From: an uncultured Bacilli bacterium
Lineage (GTDB): Bacteria; Bacillota_I; Bacilli_A; RF39; UBA660
Direction: 5' to 3'
DNA length: 6,123 bases
Assembly: GCA_934133015.1 (NCBI GenBank)
Contig: CAKPAQ010000055.1
Coordinates: 1 to 6,123, forward strand
A program made the position numbers and the translations under genes. The notes below the pieces were generated by a model. The model did no database searches. It was not told the DNA's origin and saw only the letters and a program-made list of their open reading frames with translations. Positions 1-5,495 of the stretch are shown here, in pieces (the first letter of the stretch is position 1; each line of letters opens with the position of its first letter).

Positions 1-811
1 TAGTGTTAGTATAACGATAATTATCTATATAGCCACTTGCTCCTAGTCCAAAACCATAATATTTTTCATTCATCCAATAATTAGTATTATGGATAGCTTG
101 GTAACCATCTTTAGAAAAATTACTTATTTCATAATGAATGTAGCCATTATCTTTTAATTTCTTTCTAATCGTATTATACATCATTAAATCTAATTCATCA
201 TCAATATATTCAATATTTTGATTTTTTAATTTTGTGTGATCTTCTAAAATTAATGAATAGGTTGAAATATGATTAACATTTAGACTTATTATTTTATCTA
301 TATCACATTCTAAATCAGCTAATGTTTGATTAGGTATGGCATATATTAAATCTACATTTATATTAGTAAATCCCATGTCTTTAACTAAATTAATTTTTTC
401 GTATATATCTTTTTCTTGATAATTTCTTTCTAAAAAGGCTAAATTTTTATTTGAAAAAGACTCAATTCCTATACTTAAACGATTAACTCGATGTTTTTTT
501 AGAAATAATAATTTTTCTTTGGTTATACTTTCAATATTACATTCAAAAGTAAATTCATAATTATCATCTAACTTTATTTCATCTATTATAGTAAATAATA
601 ATTTTAATTCTTCTATATTCAAAGCTGATGGAGTTCCACCACCTATATAAATAGTCTTATATTTTGTCTCTTTGGGTAAAATACTCATTTCTTTTTGTAA
701 GTGATAAAGATAACTATTTACTAATTTTTCATTATAAAATATTTTAGAAAAATCACAATAACTACAAATGTGGTTACAAAAAGGAATATGTATATAAATA
801 CTTTCTATCAT
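1..811 (-). CDS. hemW: HemW-type radical SAM heme chaperone (coproporphyrinogen oxidase-like), 3' end outside the window
   Basis: The first 270 residues are visible, starting at ATG (811 to 809); the family is usually about 370-400 residues, so the C-terminus is missing. Near the start lies HIPFC-N-H-I-C-S-Y-C-DF with Cys12, Cys16 and Cys19, the CxxxCxxC ligands of the radical SAM 4Fe-4S cluster. GGGTPS (57-62) is the SAM-binding glycine motif. RLSIGIESF (111-119), NVDLIYAIPNQT (152-163), HNTNYW (241-246) and GFGLGASGY (253-261) follow in the usual HemW order. CDF after the third Cys, rather than CxC, separates HemW from true HemN oxidases, so I infer a heme-trafficking role, not coproporphyrinogen oxidation. 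The usual GAH near the end of the visible part reads GAS (Ser259). The start codon lies 1 nt past the lepA stop with no clear ribosome binding site, so translation is probably coupled to lepA. Identity is firm; whether this organism uses heme is unknown. Confidence 0.93.
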   Translation of the reverse strand, partial: MIESIYIHIPFCNHICSYCDFSKIFYNEKLVNSYLYHLQKEMSILPKETKYKTIYIGGGTPSALNIEELKLLFTIIDEIKLDDNYEFTFECNIESITKEKLLFLKKHRVNRLSIGIESFSNKNLAFLERNYQEKDIYEKINLVKDMGFTNINVDLIYAIPNQTLADLECDIDKIISLNVNHISTYSLILEDHTKLKNQNIEYIDDELDLMMYNTIRKKLKDNGYIHYEISNFSKDGYQAIHNTNYWMNEKYYGFGLGASGYIDNYRYTNT

Positions 812-812
812 A

Positions 813-2615
813 CTAGTTAGCATCATCCATCTTTAACACTGATAAGAAGGCTTCTTGTGGTACTTCGACACTACCAATTTGTTTCATACGTTTTTTACCT
901 TCTTTTTGTTTTTCTAGTAATTTTCTTTTACGGGTTATGTCACCACCATAGCATTTAGCTAAGACATTTTTTCTTAAAGCTTTTATATCAGTTCTAGCTA
1001 TTACATGATTTCCAATTGATGCTTGAATTGGTACTTCAAACATTTGTCTTGGGATACATTCTTTTAAAGCTTCAACAACACTTTTTCCACGTTTATAAGC
1101 AAAATCTTTATGAATAATTGTACTTAGGGCATCAACAACTTCACCGTTTAATAAAATATCCATTTTTACTAAATCACTTTCGCGATATCCTATTAATTCA
1201 TAATCAAAAGAGGCATAACCTTTAGTGTATGACTTAAGTTTATCAAAAAAATCATATACTATTTCAGATAATGGTAATTCATAATGAATATTTACCCTTG
1301 TTTTGTCTATATAATCCATGTTTACATAAGTACCTCTTTTATTTTGGCATAATTCCATTAAAGGTCCAATATACTCACTTGGTGTAAATATATTGGTTTT
1401 TATATATGGTTCTCTAATTGAAGATATTTTTTGACGATCAGGAAGTTTGGCTGGAGAATCAATAGTTATATTACTACCATCAGTTAGGGTTACTTCATAA
1501 ATTACACTTGGCGAAGTAGCAATTATTTCAATGTTAAATTCTCTTTCAATTCGTTCTTCTATTATCTCCATATGTAGAAGTCCCAGAAAACCACATCTAA
1601 AACCAAAACCTAAGGCATCTGATGTTTCGGGTTCAAAAATAAAGGAGGCATCATTTAACTTTAATTTTTCAAGAGCTTCTCTTAAATCCTCAAATTTACT
1701 TGATTCAATTGGAAAAAGTCCACAAAAAACCATACTTTTCATTGGCTTGTATCCAGGAAGCGGTGTATCAGCAGGATTATTATCTAAAGTAATAGTATCC
1801 CCGACTCTAATATCTGAAATATCCTTAATTGATGCCGCAATATAACCAACATCGCCAACAGTTAAAAACTCTTTTTTCTTGTCTTTAGGGGTATTAACAC
1901 CAAGTTCAACAACATCATAAGTGGCTTTTGTTTCCATTAAACGAATTCTATCCTTATTACGTAATGTACCATTTACTATTCTACAAGATATAATAACGCC
2001 ACGATAAGAATCAAAATAACTATCAAATATTAAGGCTTGAAGTTTACCATTTTTATCACCCTTAGGCGAAGGAATTCGTTCGATTATAGCTTTTAATAAG
2101 TCTTTTATACCAGCTCCTGTTTTAGCACTAGTATAGATAAATTCATCTTCCCTAAAACCTACTGTATCCATTAATTCTTTTTTTACCTTTTCAATATCAG
2201 CATTTGGCAAATCAATTTTATTTATGACAGGAATAATAGTTAAATCATGTTCAAGAGCTAAATATAAATTAGCTAAAGTTTGAGCTTCCATTCCTTGAGC
2301 TGCATCAACTACTAATAAAGCTCCTTCACAAGCAGCTAAACTACGACTTACTTCATAAGAAAAATCAACATGACCAGGTGTATCAATTAAATGTAATAAA
2401 TAGTCTTCATTATTATATTTATAATTAAGCTCTACAGCATTAAGTTTAATAGTAATACCACGTTCTCTTTCAATATCCATTGAATCAAGCATTTGTTCTT
2501 TTAATTCTCTTTTTTCTATAGCGTTAGTTTCTTCTAATATTCTATCTGCTAAAGTACTTTTGCCATGATCAATATGGGCAATAATTGAGAAATTACGTAT
2601 ATTTTCTTGTTTCAT
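813..2615 (-). CDS. lepA: Elongation factor 4 (LepA), ribosome back-translocating GTPase
   Basis: A 600-residue protein, typical LepA length. It binds the ribosome with GTP and helps with stalled or mistranslocated ribosomes and with ribosome assembly (family knowledge). GTPase motifs are all present: G1 AHIDHGKST (13-21), G2 with Thr55 in RGITIK, G3 DTPGH (78-82) with catalytic His82, G4 NKID (132-135) and G5 SAK (163-165). Domain II and the EF-G-like domains III and V follow (for example GFGFRCGFLGLLHME, 336-350). The LepA-only C-terminal domain is marked by CYGGDITRKRKLLEKQKEGKK (555-575), and there is no EF-G domain IV. The ATG at 2615 has AGGTGA 7 nt upstream. The gene appears to have its own promoter just downstream of a terminator-like hairpin and is followed after 1 nt by hemW, the pairing known in Bacillus. 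It contains no Trp and ends in TAG. Confidence 0.98.
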   Translation of the reverse strand: MKQENIRNFSIIAHIDHGKSTLADRILEETNAIEKRELKEQMLDSMDIERERGITIKLNAVELNYKYNNEDYLLHLIDTPGHVDFSYEVSRSLAACEGALLVVDAAQGMEAQTLANLYLALEHDLTIIPVINKIDLPNADIEKVKKELMDTVGFREDEFIYTSAKTGAGIKDLLKAIIERIPSPKGDKNGKLQALIFDSYFDSYRGVIISCRIVNGTLRNKDRIRLMETKATYDVVELGVNTPKDKKKEFLTVGDVGYIAASIKDISDIRVGDTITLDNNPADTPLPGYKPMKSMVFCGLFPIESSKFEDLREALEKLKLNDASFIFEPETSDALGFGFRCGFLGLLHMEIIEERIEREFNIEIIATSPSVIYEVTLTDGSNITIDSPAKLPDRQKISSIREPYIKTNIFTPSEYIGPLMELCQNKRGTYVNMDYIDKTRVNIHYELPLSEIVYDFFDKLKSYTKGYASFDYELIGYRESDLVKMDILLNGEVVDALSTIIHKDFAYKRGKSVVEALKECIPRQMFEVPIQASIGNHVIARTDIKALRKNVLAKCYGGDITRKRKLLEKQKEGKKRMKQIGSVEVPQEAFLSVLKMDDAN

Positions 2616-2622
2616 ACCACAA

Positions 2623-2628
2623 TCACCT
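2623..2628 (-). promoter_or_regulatory. Ribosome binding site of lepA
   Basis: AGGTGA on the minus strand, 7 nt before the lepA ATG. It fixes the start at 2615 and is of the GGTGA type seen before most genes here. It lies only 5 nt past the -10 box, so it would sit at the extreme 5' end of a transcript made from that promoter. Confidence 0.8.
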
Positions 2629-2633
2629 AGTTA

Positions 2634-2642
2634 ATTATATCA
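2634..2642 (-). promoter_or_regulatory. Extended -10 promoter of lepA-hemW
   Basis: The minus strand reads TGATATAAT, a perfect extended -10 (TGn plus TATAAT). The -35 region at the normal distance is poor (TATAAA at 2662 to 2657, lying in the hairpin), which an extended -10 can tolerate. The predicted transcript start is near 2628, giving a leader of only about 13 nt. It directly follows the T run of the terminator. Sequence prediction only. Confidence 0.6.
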
Positions 2643-2671
2643 AAAAAAATACTATTTTTATAGTACTTTTT
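2642..2671 (-). terminator. Intrinsic terminator after the sporulation genes
   Basis: On the minus strand a TACTAT arm (2665-2660), a 4-nt A loop (2659-2656) and an ATAGTA arm (2655-2650) form a 6-bp core. A G-T wobble and a flanking A run pairing with T's lengthen it to about 12 bp, and eight T's (2649-2642) follow. It starts 2 nt after the stop codon of the small YqxA-like gene and separates that gene from lepA. The core is AT-rich and weak, so readthrough is likely. Because A's and T's flank both sides, it could also act on the plus strand. Confidence 0.6.
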
Positions 2672-2673
2672 CG

Positions 2674-2994
2674 TTACTTATTGTTCATAGTATTTTCTAA
2701 TTCTTTAAAGATAAAATTAATAGTATTTTCAAAGGCTTTTCCGATAGTTTGTGATATTTTTAAAGAGATACTTGATATTTTATTATCATATTCATCTTCT
2801 TTAGTACTAATATAGTTATTGATATCTATGACTTTATTTTCTTTAACATCGTCTTCAAATTTTTTTATTTGTTCTTCGGTTAGTATTTTTTTATTTCGAG
2901 CTTGATAGTCAATATATCCGGAGTTAGAAGCAAAATATATGCCAATAAATAGAAATACTAAGGTTAAGCCAATTATTTTTAAACATCTTTCCAT
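2674..2994 (-). CDS. Small membrane protein, YqxA-like by position and shape (DUF3679 candidate)
   Basis: A 106-residue protein with one N-terminal membrane segment (about residues 6-22, ILGL-like hydrophobic run ending FIGIYFA). A charged Lys/Asp/Glu-rich middle follows (about 33-70), then a probable amphipathic C-terminal helix (about 74-103, ISLKISQTIGKAFENTINFIF). I cannot recognise it by sequence alone. Its length, single anchor and place between spoIIP and lepA match B. subtilis YqxA, a poorly characterised sporulation-operon protein, so a homologous or equivalent role is inferred. The ATG is 3 nt past the spoIIP stop, and its GGAGGA ribosome binding site is made from the last two spoIIP Gly codons, indicating co-translation with spoIIP. 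It ends in TAA, followed at once by a terminator hairpin. The extracytoplasmic part probably lies outside the mother-cell or forespore membrane. Confidence 0.75.
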   Translation of the reverse strand: MERCLKIIGLTLVFLFIGIYFASNSGYIDYQARNKKILTEEQIKKFEDDVKENKVIDINNYISTKEDEYDNKISSISLKISQTIGKAFENTINFIFKELENTMNNK

Positions 2995-2997
2995 AAA

Positions 2998-3978
2998 TTA
3001 TCCTCCAATATAATTAGCTAAAATAGAAACTATAATATCTAGAGTATTATAAACTTCTTGAATAGTATTTTCACTTCCACCTACTTCAATAAGGATAGTG
3101 TTACCACTAAAATCTTGATTGTAGATACCATTTACGCCTTTTCCTTGTTTTTTGTAAATTCCTCTACTTAAACCAGGATAATTAGTTTCTAAATCAGTTT
3201 GAATTTTATTAGTAAATTCTAGATTTTCTTTGTAGTTAGGATTTTCAAGACCTACAATAAATAAAACTCGGGCATAATCTTTTTCATTAATAGTTGTTGT
3301 AGATATTTTTCTACCAACTGAATCACGATGAAGATCAATATAATATGTTAAACTAGGATTTTTTTCTTTAGCATCTTCCATAAGCATCTTAGTTACTTTA
3401 TAGCTTGAAGCATAATTCCAGTTATTCATTTTTAAGATTTCTGATACATTGTTTTCTTCAACTAAAGCAGGAATTCCTTTATTATTTAATTTTTCTCTTA
3501 ATATATAACTAGCCATCATTACATTAGGAGTAATATTATATGAAGCTGTATTTTCTTTTTTATACTCTTCTAATTGATGAGTATTATAAATATAGACAAC
3601 AGGATTATCTATTTTTTTATTTGAATAAGGATCTTTGATATATTCACTATTATTTACTACTTCAACATTATCAGAGGAATTATAAACGTTGTTATCTAAA
3701 TATTCATAATTGTTTTTTACCATAGTAAAGGGGTTATTTATATCAATATTACTTAAAAAATTATATATTTTTACAAAAAGGTTAACTTTAGGAAGTTTAT
3801 ATTCAATGTTAGGATTATCTTGAGATAAAAGAAAACGTAAAAATTCTTCGTTACTAATATTAAATTTTAAGTTATTAAAAGTAAAAGTTAAGGATACTAT
3901 AAAAATTAATAGTAGTAAAATACATTTTATTCTTAGTTTATGATTAGTCTTTTTTCTTATCTTTTTTATTTCTATCAC
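2998..3978 (-). CDS. spoIIP: SpoIIP, stage II sporulation peptidoglycan hydrolase for engulfment
   Basis: A 326-residue protein with a basic N-terminus, a membrane anchor (about residues 18-35), a poorly conserved linker (about 40-120) and a SpoIIP amidase/endopeptidase domain (about 125-326). Visible signatures are VYIYNTHQLEEY (128-139) with His134 and Glu137, YIDLHRDS (213-220) with His217, and ILIEVGGSENT (295-305) with Glu298. By comparison with the amidase_3-like family, the histidines and Glu137 are probably zinc ligands and Glu298 catalytic. With SpoIID and SpoIIM it degrades septal and peripheral wall so that the mother-cell membrane can engulf the forespore (family knowledge). It lies 37 nt after gpr and 3 nt before the YqxA-like gene. 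The start is uncertain. GTG at 3978 sits inside the apparent ribosome binding site, whereas an ATA three codons on (3969) is ideally spaced from it. Either start leaves the anchor intact. Confidence 0.93.
   Translation of the reverse strand: MIEIKKIRKKTNHKLRIKCILLLLIFIVSLTFTFNNLKFNISNEEFLRFLLSQDNPNIEYKLPKVNLFVKIYNFLSNIDINNPFTMVKNNYEYLDNNVYNSSDNVEVVNNSEYIKDPYSNKKIDNPVVYIYNTHQLEEYKKENTASYNITPNVMMASYILREKLNNKGIPALVEENNVSEILKMNNWNYASSYKVTKMLMEDAKEKNPSLTYYIDLHRDSVGRKISTTTINEKDYARVLFIVGLENPNYKENLEFTNKIQTDLETNYPGLSRGIYKKQGKGVNGIYNQDFSGNTILIEVGGSENTIQEVYNTLDIIVSILANYIGG
3001..3006 (-). promoter_or_regulatory. Ribosome binding site of the YqxA-like gene, inside spoIIP
   Basis: GGAGGA on the minus strand encodes the last two glycines of SpoIIP and lies 6 nt before the ATG at 2994. 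The overlap ties translation of the two genes together and supports this start. Confidence 0.8.
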
Positions 3979-3982
3979 CCCT
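3975..3982 (-). promoter_or_regulatory. Apparent ribosome binding site of spoIIP (ambiguous start)
   Basis: The minus strand reads AGGGGTGA. The GGTGA core ends 5 nt before an ATA (3969 to 3967), matching the 4-7 nt spacing before lepA, gpr, rpsT and the 5505 gene. The annotated GTG lies inside this motif and has no better site further upstream. Confidence 0.45.
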
Positions 3983-3996
3983 ACTTTAATAGGAGT
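3977..3996 (-). promoter_or_regulatory. Hairpin covering the spoIIP translation start
   Basis: Minus-strand arm ACTCCTA (3996-3990), loop TTAAAG (3989-3984) and arm TAGGGGT (3983-3977) pair over 7 bp with one wobble. The second arm holds the G-rich ribosome binding sequence and the first two bases of the GTG. No T run follows, so it is not an intrinsic terminator. It could mask or tune spoIIP translation; function is inferred from pairing alone. Confidence 0.45.
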
Positions 3997-3998
3997 TT

Positions 3999-4026
3999 AT
4001 CATATGGTATTTTAATTAAATGTCGA
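3999..4026 (-). promoter_or_regulatory. Candidate promoter of spoIIP
   Basis: The minus strand has TCGACA (4026-4021), 16 nt, then TATGAT (4004-3999), each 5 of 6 to the housekeeping consensus. The -35 overlaps the last codons of gpr. The same area reads CATATGAT (4006-3999), a partial match to a sigma-E -10, which would fit spoIIP timing, but I see no good sigma-E -35. A start near 3992 would put the hairpin at the transcript's 5' end. AT-rich DNA gives such matches by chance. Confidence 0.3.
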
Positions 4027-5047
4027 ATTTTTTATGTAAACTACAATTTATACTATAACTTAATACTTCACTTAATTGATCTATTAAAAAATCTATTTCT
4101 TTAGGTGTTACCATCATATTGTAGTTTATTGGAGTTAGAACTTCAAATATTAATTCTTTTGTTTCTTCTTCAGTTAACAAACCTACTTGACCTAGAAGAT
4201 TTTCTTTTTCTTCCATAGTTAAATCTTTATCATATGATGCATAATTTCTTTTAGTTATTGGGATTAATTTGTTTTTATTATAATTATCTTTATTATAACT
4301 AAAGTGTTTATATAAATATTTTATAGTATCACTTACAAGCACAATAGCGTCTATAACAGTTGGGATACCTATAGATATTACAGGAATATTAAGTACTTGT
4401 TTAGATATTTCTTTTCGATTATTTCCGATTCCAGAGCCAGGATTAATCCCACTATCTGTCATTTGAATTGTTTTATTTATTCTGTCGATTGAGCTTGAAG
4501 CAAGGGCATCTATTACTATTAAAAAGTCAGGATTACTTTCTTTAATAATACCTTTTATCATATCACTACTTTCCATACCAGTTGTTGCCAAAACACCAGG
4601 TACAAAAGTTGAAACATTACGATAATTAGGAGATGGTTCTACTTCATCCATTTCAAATAAATATTTAGTTACTAAAATGTTTTTAATAGTCTTTGGTCCT
4701 AAGGCATCTGGGGTTGAATCAATATTACCAAGTCCAACAATTAATGCTTTTTTGTTAAAATCAAGATTTAAACTCTCTAACATTTCTTTTAAGTATTTTA
4801 TAAGTATAGTTTCTAAATCTTTTTTATTTTTCTTATCAGTTACGTCTTTAAAGCTTATGGTTATATATTTACCTTTTTTCTTATTTAGATTATTTTTATC
4901 ATCCAATATATCAATATCTGTTATTTCAATATCATTAATTTTATTCTTTACTATTTTTATATTATTATCGGTTAAGTCATCGTTATATAAATCGACAACT
5001 AAATCAGTCCTAATATTATAGTTTTTTAAATCAATTTCATTATTCAT
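4016..5047 (-). CDS. gpr: GPR, spore germination endoprotease for small acid-soluble proteins
   Basis: A 343-residue protein. GPR cuts the small acid-soluble DNA-binding proteins early in germination; it is made in the forespore as an inactive zymogen that later removes its own N-terminus. The zymogen cleavage site is visible: INRTD-like NIRTD then LVVDL, so cleavage after Asp15 is predicted, leaving a 15-residue propeptide as in B. megaterium. The core carries IVGLGN (103-108), TPDALGP (112-118) with Asp114, PGVLATTGMESSD (150-162), IVIDALAS (177-184) with Asp180, SGINPGSGIGN (199-209), IPVISIGIPTVIDA (221-234) and MVTPKEID (312-319). Asp114 and Asp180 are 66 residues apart, the spacing of the proposed catalytic Asp127/Asp193 pair of the B. 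megaterium enzyme. It is about 25 residues shorter than the Bacillus protein, with part of the loss before residue 100. ATG at 5047 has AGGTGA 5 nt upstream. It is divergent from rpsT and leads the spoIIP cluster. Confidence 0.97.
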   Translation of the reverse strand: MNNEIDLKNYNIRTDLVVDLYNDDLTDNNIKIVKNKINDIEITDIDILDDKNNLNKKKGKYITISFKDVTDKKNKKDLETILIKYLKEMLESLNLDFNKKALIVGLGNIDSTPDALGPKTIKNILVTKYLFEMDEVEPSPNYRNVSTFVPGVLATTGMESSDMIKGIIKESNPDFLIVIDALASSSIDRINKTIQMTDSGINPGSGIGNNRKEISKQVLNIPVISIGIPTVIDAIVLVSDTIKYLYKHFSYNKDNYNKNKLIPITKRNYASYDKDLTMEEKENLLGQVGLLTEEETKELIFEVLTPINYNMMVTPKEIDFLIDQLSEVLSYSINCSLHKKFDI

Positions 5048-5052
5048 CTATA

Positions 5053-5058
5053 TCACCT
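5053..5058 (-). promoter_or_regulatory. Ribosome binding site of gpr
   Basis: AGGTGA on the minus strand, 5 nt before the ATG. It supports a start that leaves exactly a 15-residue propeptide. Confidence 0.8.
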
Positions 5059-5063
5059 ACTAC

Positions 5064-5092
5064 TATTTTTCCAAAATCGTTAAGTTTTATTT
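5064..5092 (-). promoter_or_regulatory. Possible forespore-type promoter of gpr
   Basis: The minus strand has AAATA (5092-5088), 17 nt, then AAAAATA (5070-5064), an imperfect match to sigma-G style boxes (gnATR and cAnnnTA). gpr is known to be made by sigma-G and sigma-F in Bacillus. The overlap with the rpsT -35 on the other strand is real, but the match is weak and the DNA is AT-rich. Confidence 0.25.
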
Positions 5093-5119
5093 GCTTTTTT
5101 GGTAAAAATTTGTTAGAAT
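5091..5119 (+). promoter_or_regulatory. Promoter of rpsT
   Basis: TTGCTT (5091-5096), a 17-nt spacer, and TAGAAT (5114-5119) preceded by TG at 5111-5112, giving an extended -10. The predicted start near 5126 leaves a leader of about 22 nt, too short for a riboswitch or protein-binding leader. A strong housekeeping promoter fits a ribosomal protein gene. Confidence 0.75.
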
Positions 5120-5136
5120 GAAAATGTTATAAAAGT

Positions 5137-5143
5137 GAGGTGA
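5137..5143 (+). promoter_or_regulatory. Ribosome binding site of rpsT
   Basis: GAGGTGA ends 4 nt before the ATG at 5148. It is the strongest site in the window and supports this start. Confidence 0.85.
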
Positions 5144-5147
5144 AAAC

Positions 5148-5411
5148 ATGCCAAATATTAAGAGTGCTAAAAAACGTGTAATTACTAGTGCTAAAAAAGA
5201 AACTAATAACACTGTTATTACTTCTAGTATGAAAACTGCTATTAAAAAGTGTGAAAAAGCTATTATTGCTAAAGACAAGGAACAAGCTGATGCTAATTTA
5301 AAAGTTGCTTGCAAAAGAATTGATAAAGCTGTAGCTAGTGGTTTAGTTCATAAAAATAAAGCTGCTAGAGAAAAATCTAGATTAACAAAAAAGAAAAACG
5401 AAATGGAGTAA
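5148..5411 (+). CDS. rpsT: Small-subunit ribosomal protein S20 (bS20)
   Basis: An 87-residue, highly basic, helical protein of normal S20 length. It starts MPNIKSAKKRV, the typical S20 opening, and holds the family pattern of alternating Lys and Ala around KTAIKKCEKAI (28-38), then KRIDKAVASGLVHKNKAAREKSRL (56-79), where the GLVHKNKAARxKSRL signature is diagnostic. S20 binds the 5' domain and helix 44 of 16S rRNA during early 30S assembly. It is a single-gene unit with its own promoter and terminator, divergent from gpr, as also seen (from memory) in Bacillus. The stop codon TAA lies inside the terminator stem. No autoregulatory leader is visible. Confidence 0.98.
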   Translation: MPNIKSAKKRVITSAKKETNNTVITSSMKTAIKKCEKAIIAKDKEQADANLKVACKRIDKAVASGLVHKNKAAREKSRLTKKKNEME

Positions 5412-5429
5412 GAAATTACTTCTTTTTTT
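5405..5429 (+). terminator. Intrinsic terminator of rpsT
   Basis: Arms GGAGTAA (5405-5411) and TTACTTC (5416-5422) pair over 7 bp with one wobble around a GAAA tetraloop (5412-5415), followed by seven T's (5423-5429). The rpsT stop codon forms the top of the 5' arm. Confidence 0.85.
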
Positions 5430-5453
5430 ATGTTCTTGGGAATTTAAAAATAA

Positions 5454-5482
5454 TTGTATTGTAAAATATTATTTGATATAAT
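5454..5482 (+). promoter_or_regulatory. Promoter of the transglutaminase-like gene
   Basis: TTGTAT (5454-5459), 17 nt, then TATAAT (5477-5482) with TG at 5474-5475, so a near-ideal extended -10 promoter. The predicted start near 5489 gives a leader of about 16 nt. The rest of the gap between the rpsT terminator and this gene shows nothing else. Confidence 0.75.
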
Positions 5483-5495
5483 CATATTATGGTAT

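Noticed and set aside
1531..1845. Open frame of 104 codons on the plus strand within lepA
   Set aside because: Antisense to a conserved part of lepA, with no ribosome binding site and no recognisable protein features.
2585..2815. Open frame of 76 codons on the plus strand over the lepA start and the YqxA-like gene
   Set aside because: Hydrophobic only because of T-rich DNA; it crosses a terminator and promoter of the other strand and has no ribosome binding site.
3979..4015. Terminator between gpr and spoIIP
   Set aside because: The hairpin there has no following T run and overlaps the spoIIP start, so it is better read as a translational element.
4677..5021. Open frame of 114 codons on the plus strand within gpr
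   Set aside because: Antisense shadow of a conserved gene; low-complexity Phe/Ser/Leu content typical of reversed Lys/Asn codons.
5126..5147. Possible S20-binding or riboswitch leader before rpsT
   Set aside because: The predicted leader is only about 22 nt, too short for a structured regulator.
5087..5314. Open frame of 75 codons on the minus strand over rpsT
   Set aside because: Antisense to a certain ribosomal protein gene; its membrane-like sequence comes from reversed Lys/Ala codons.
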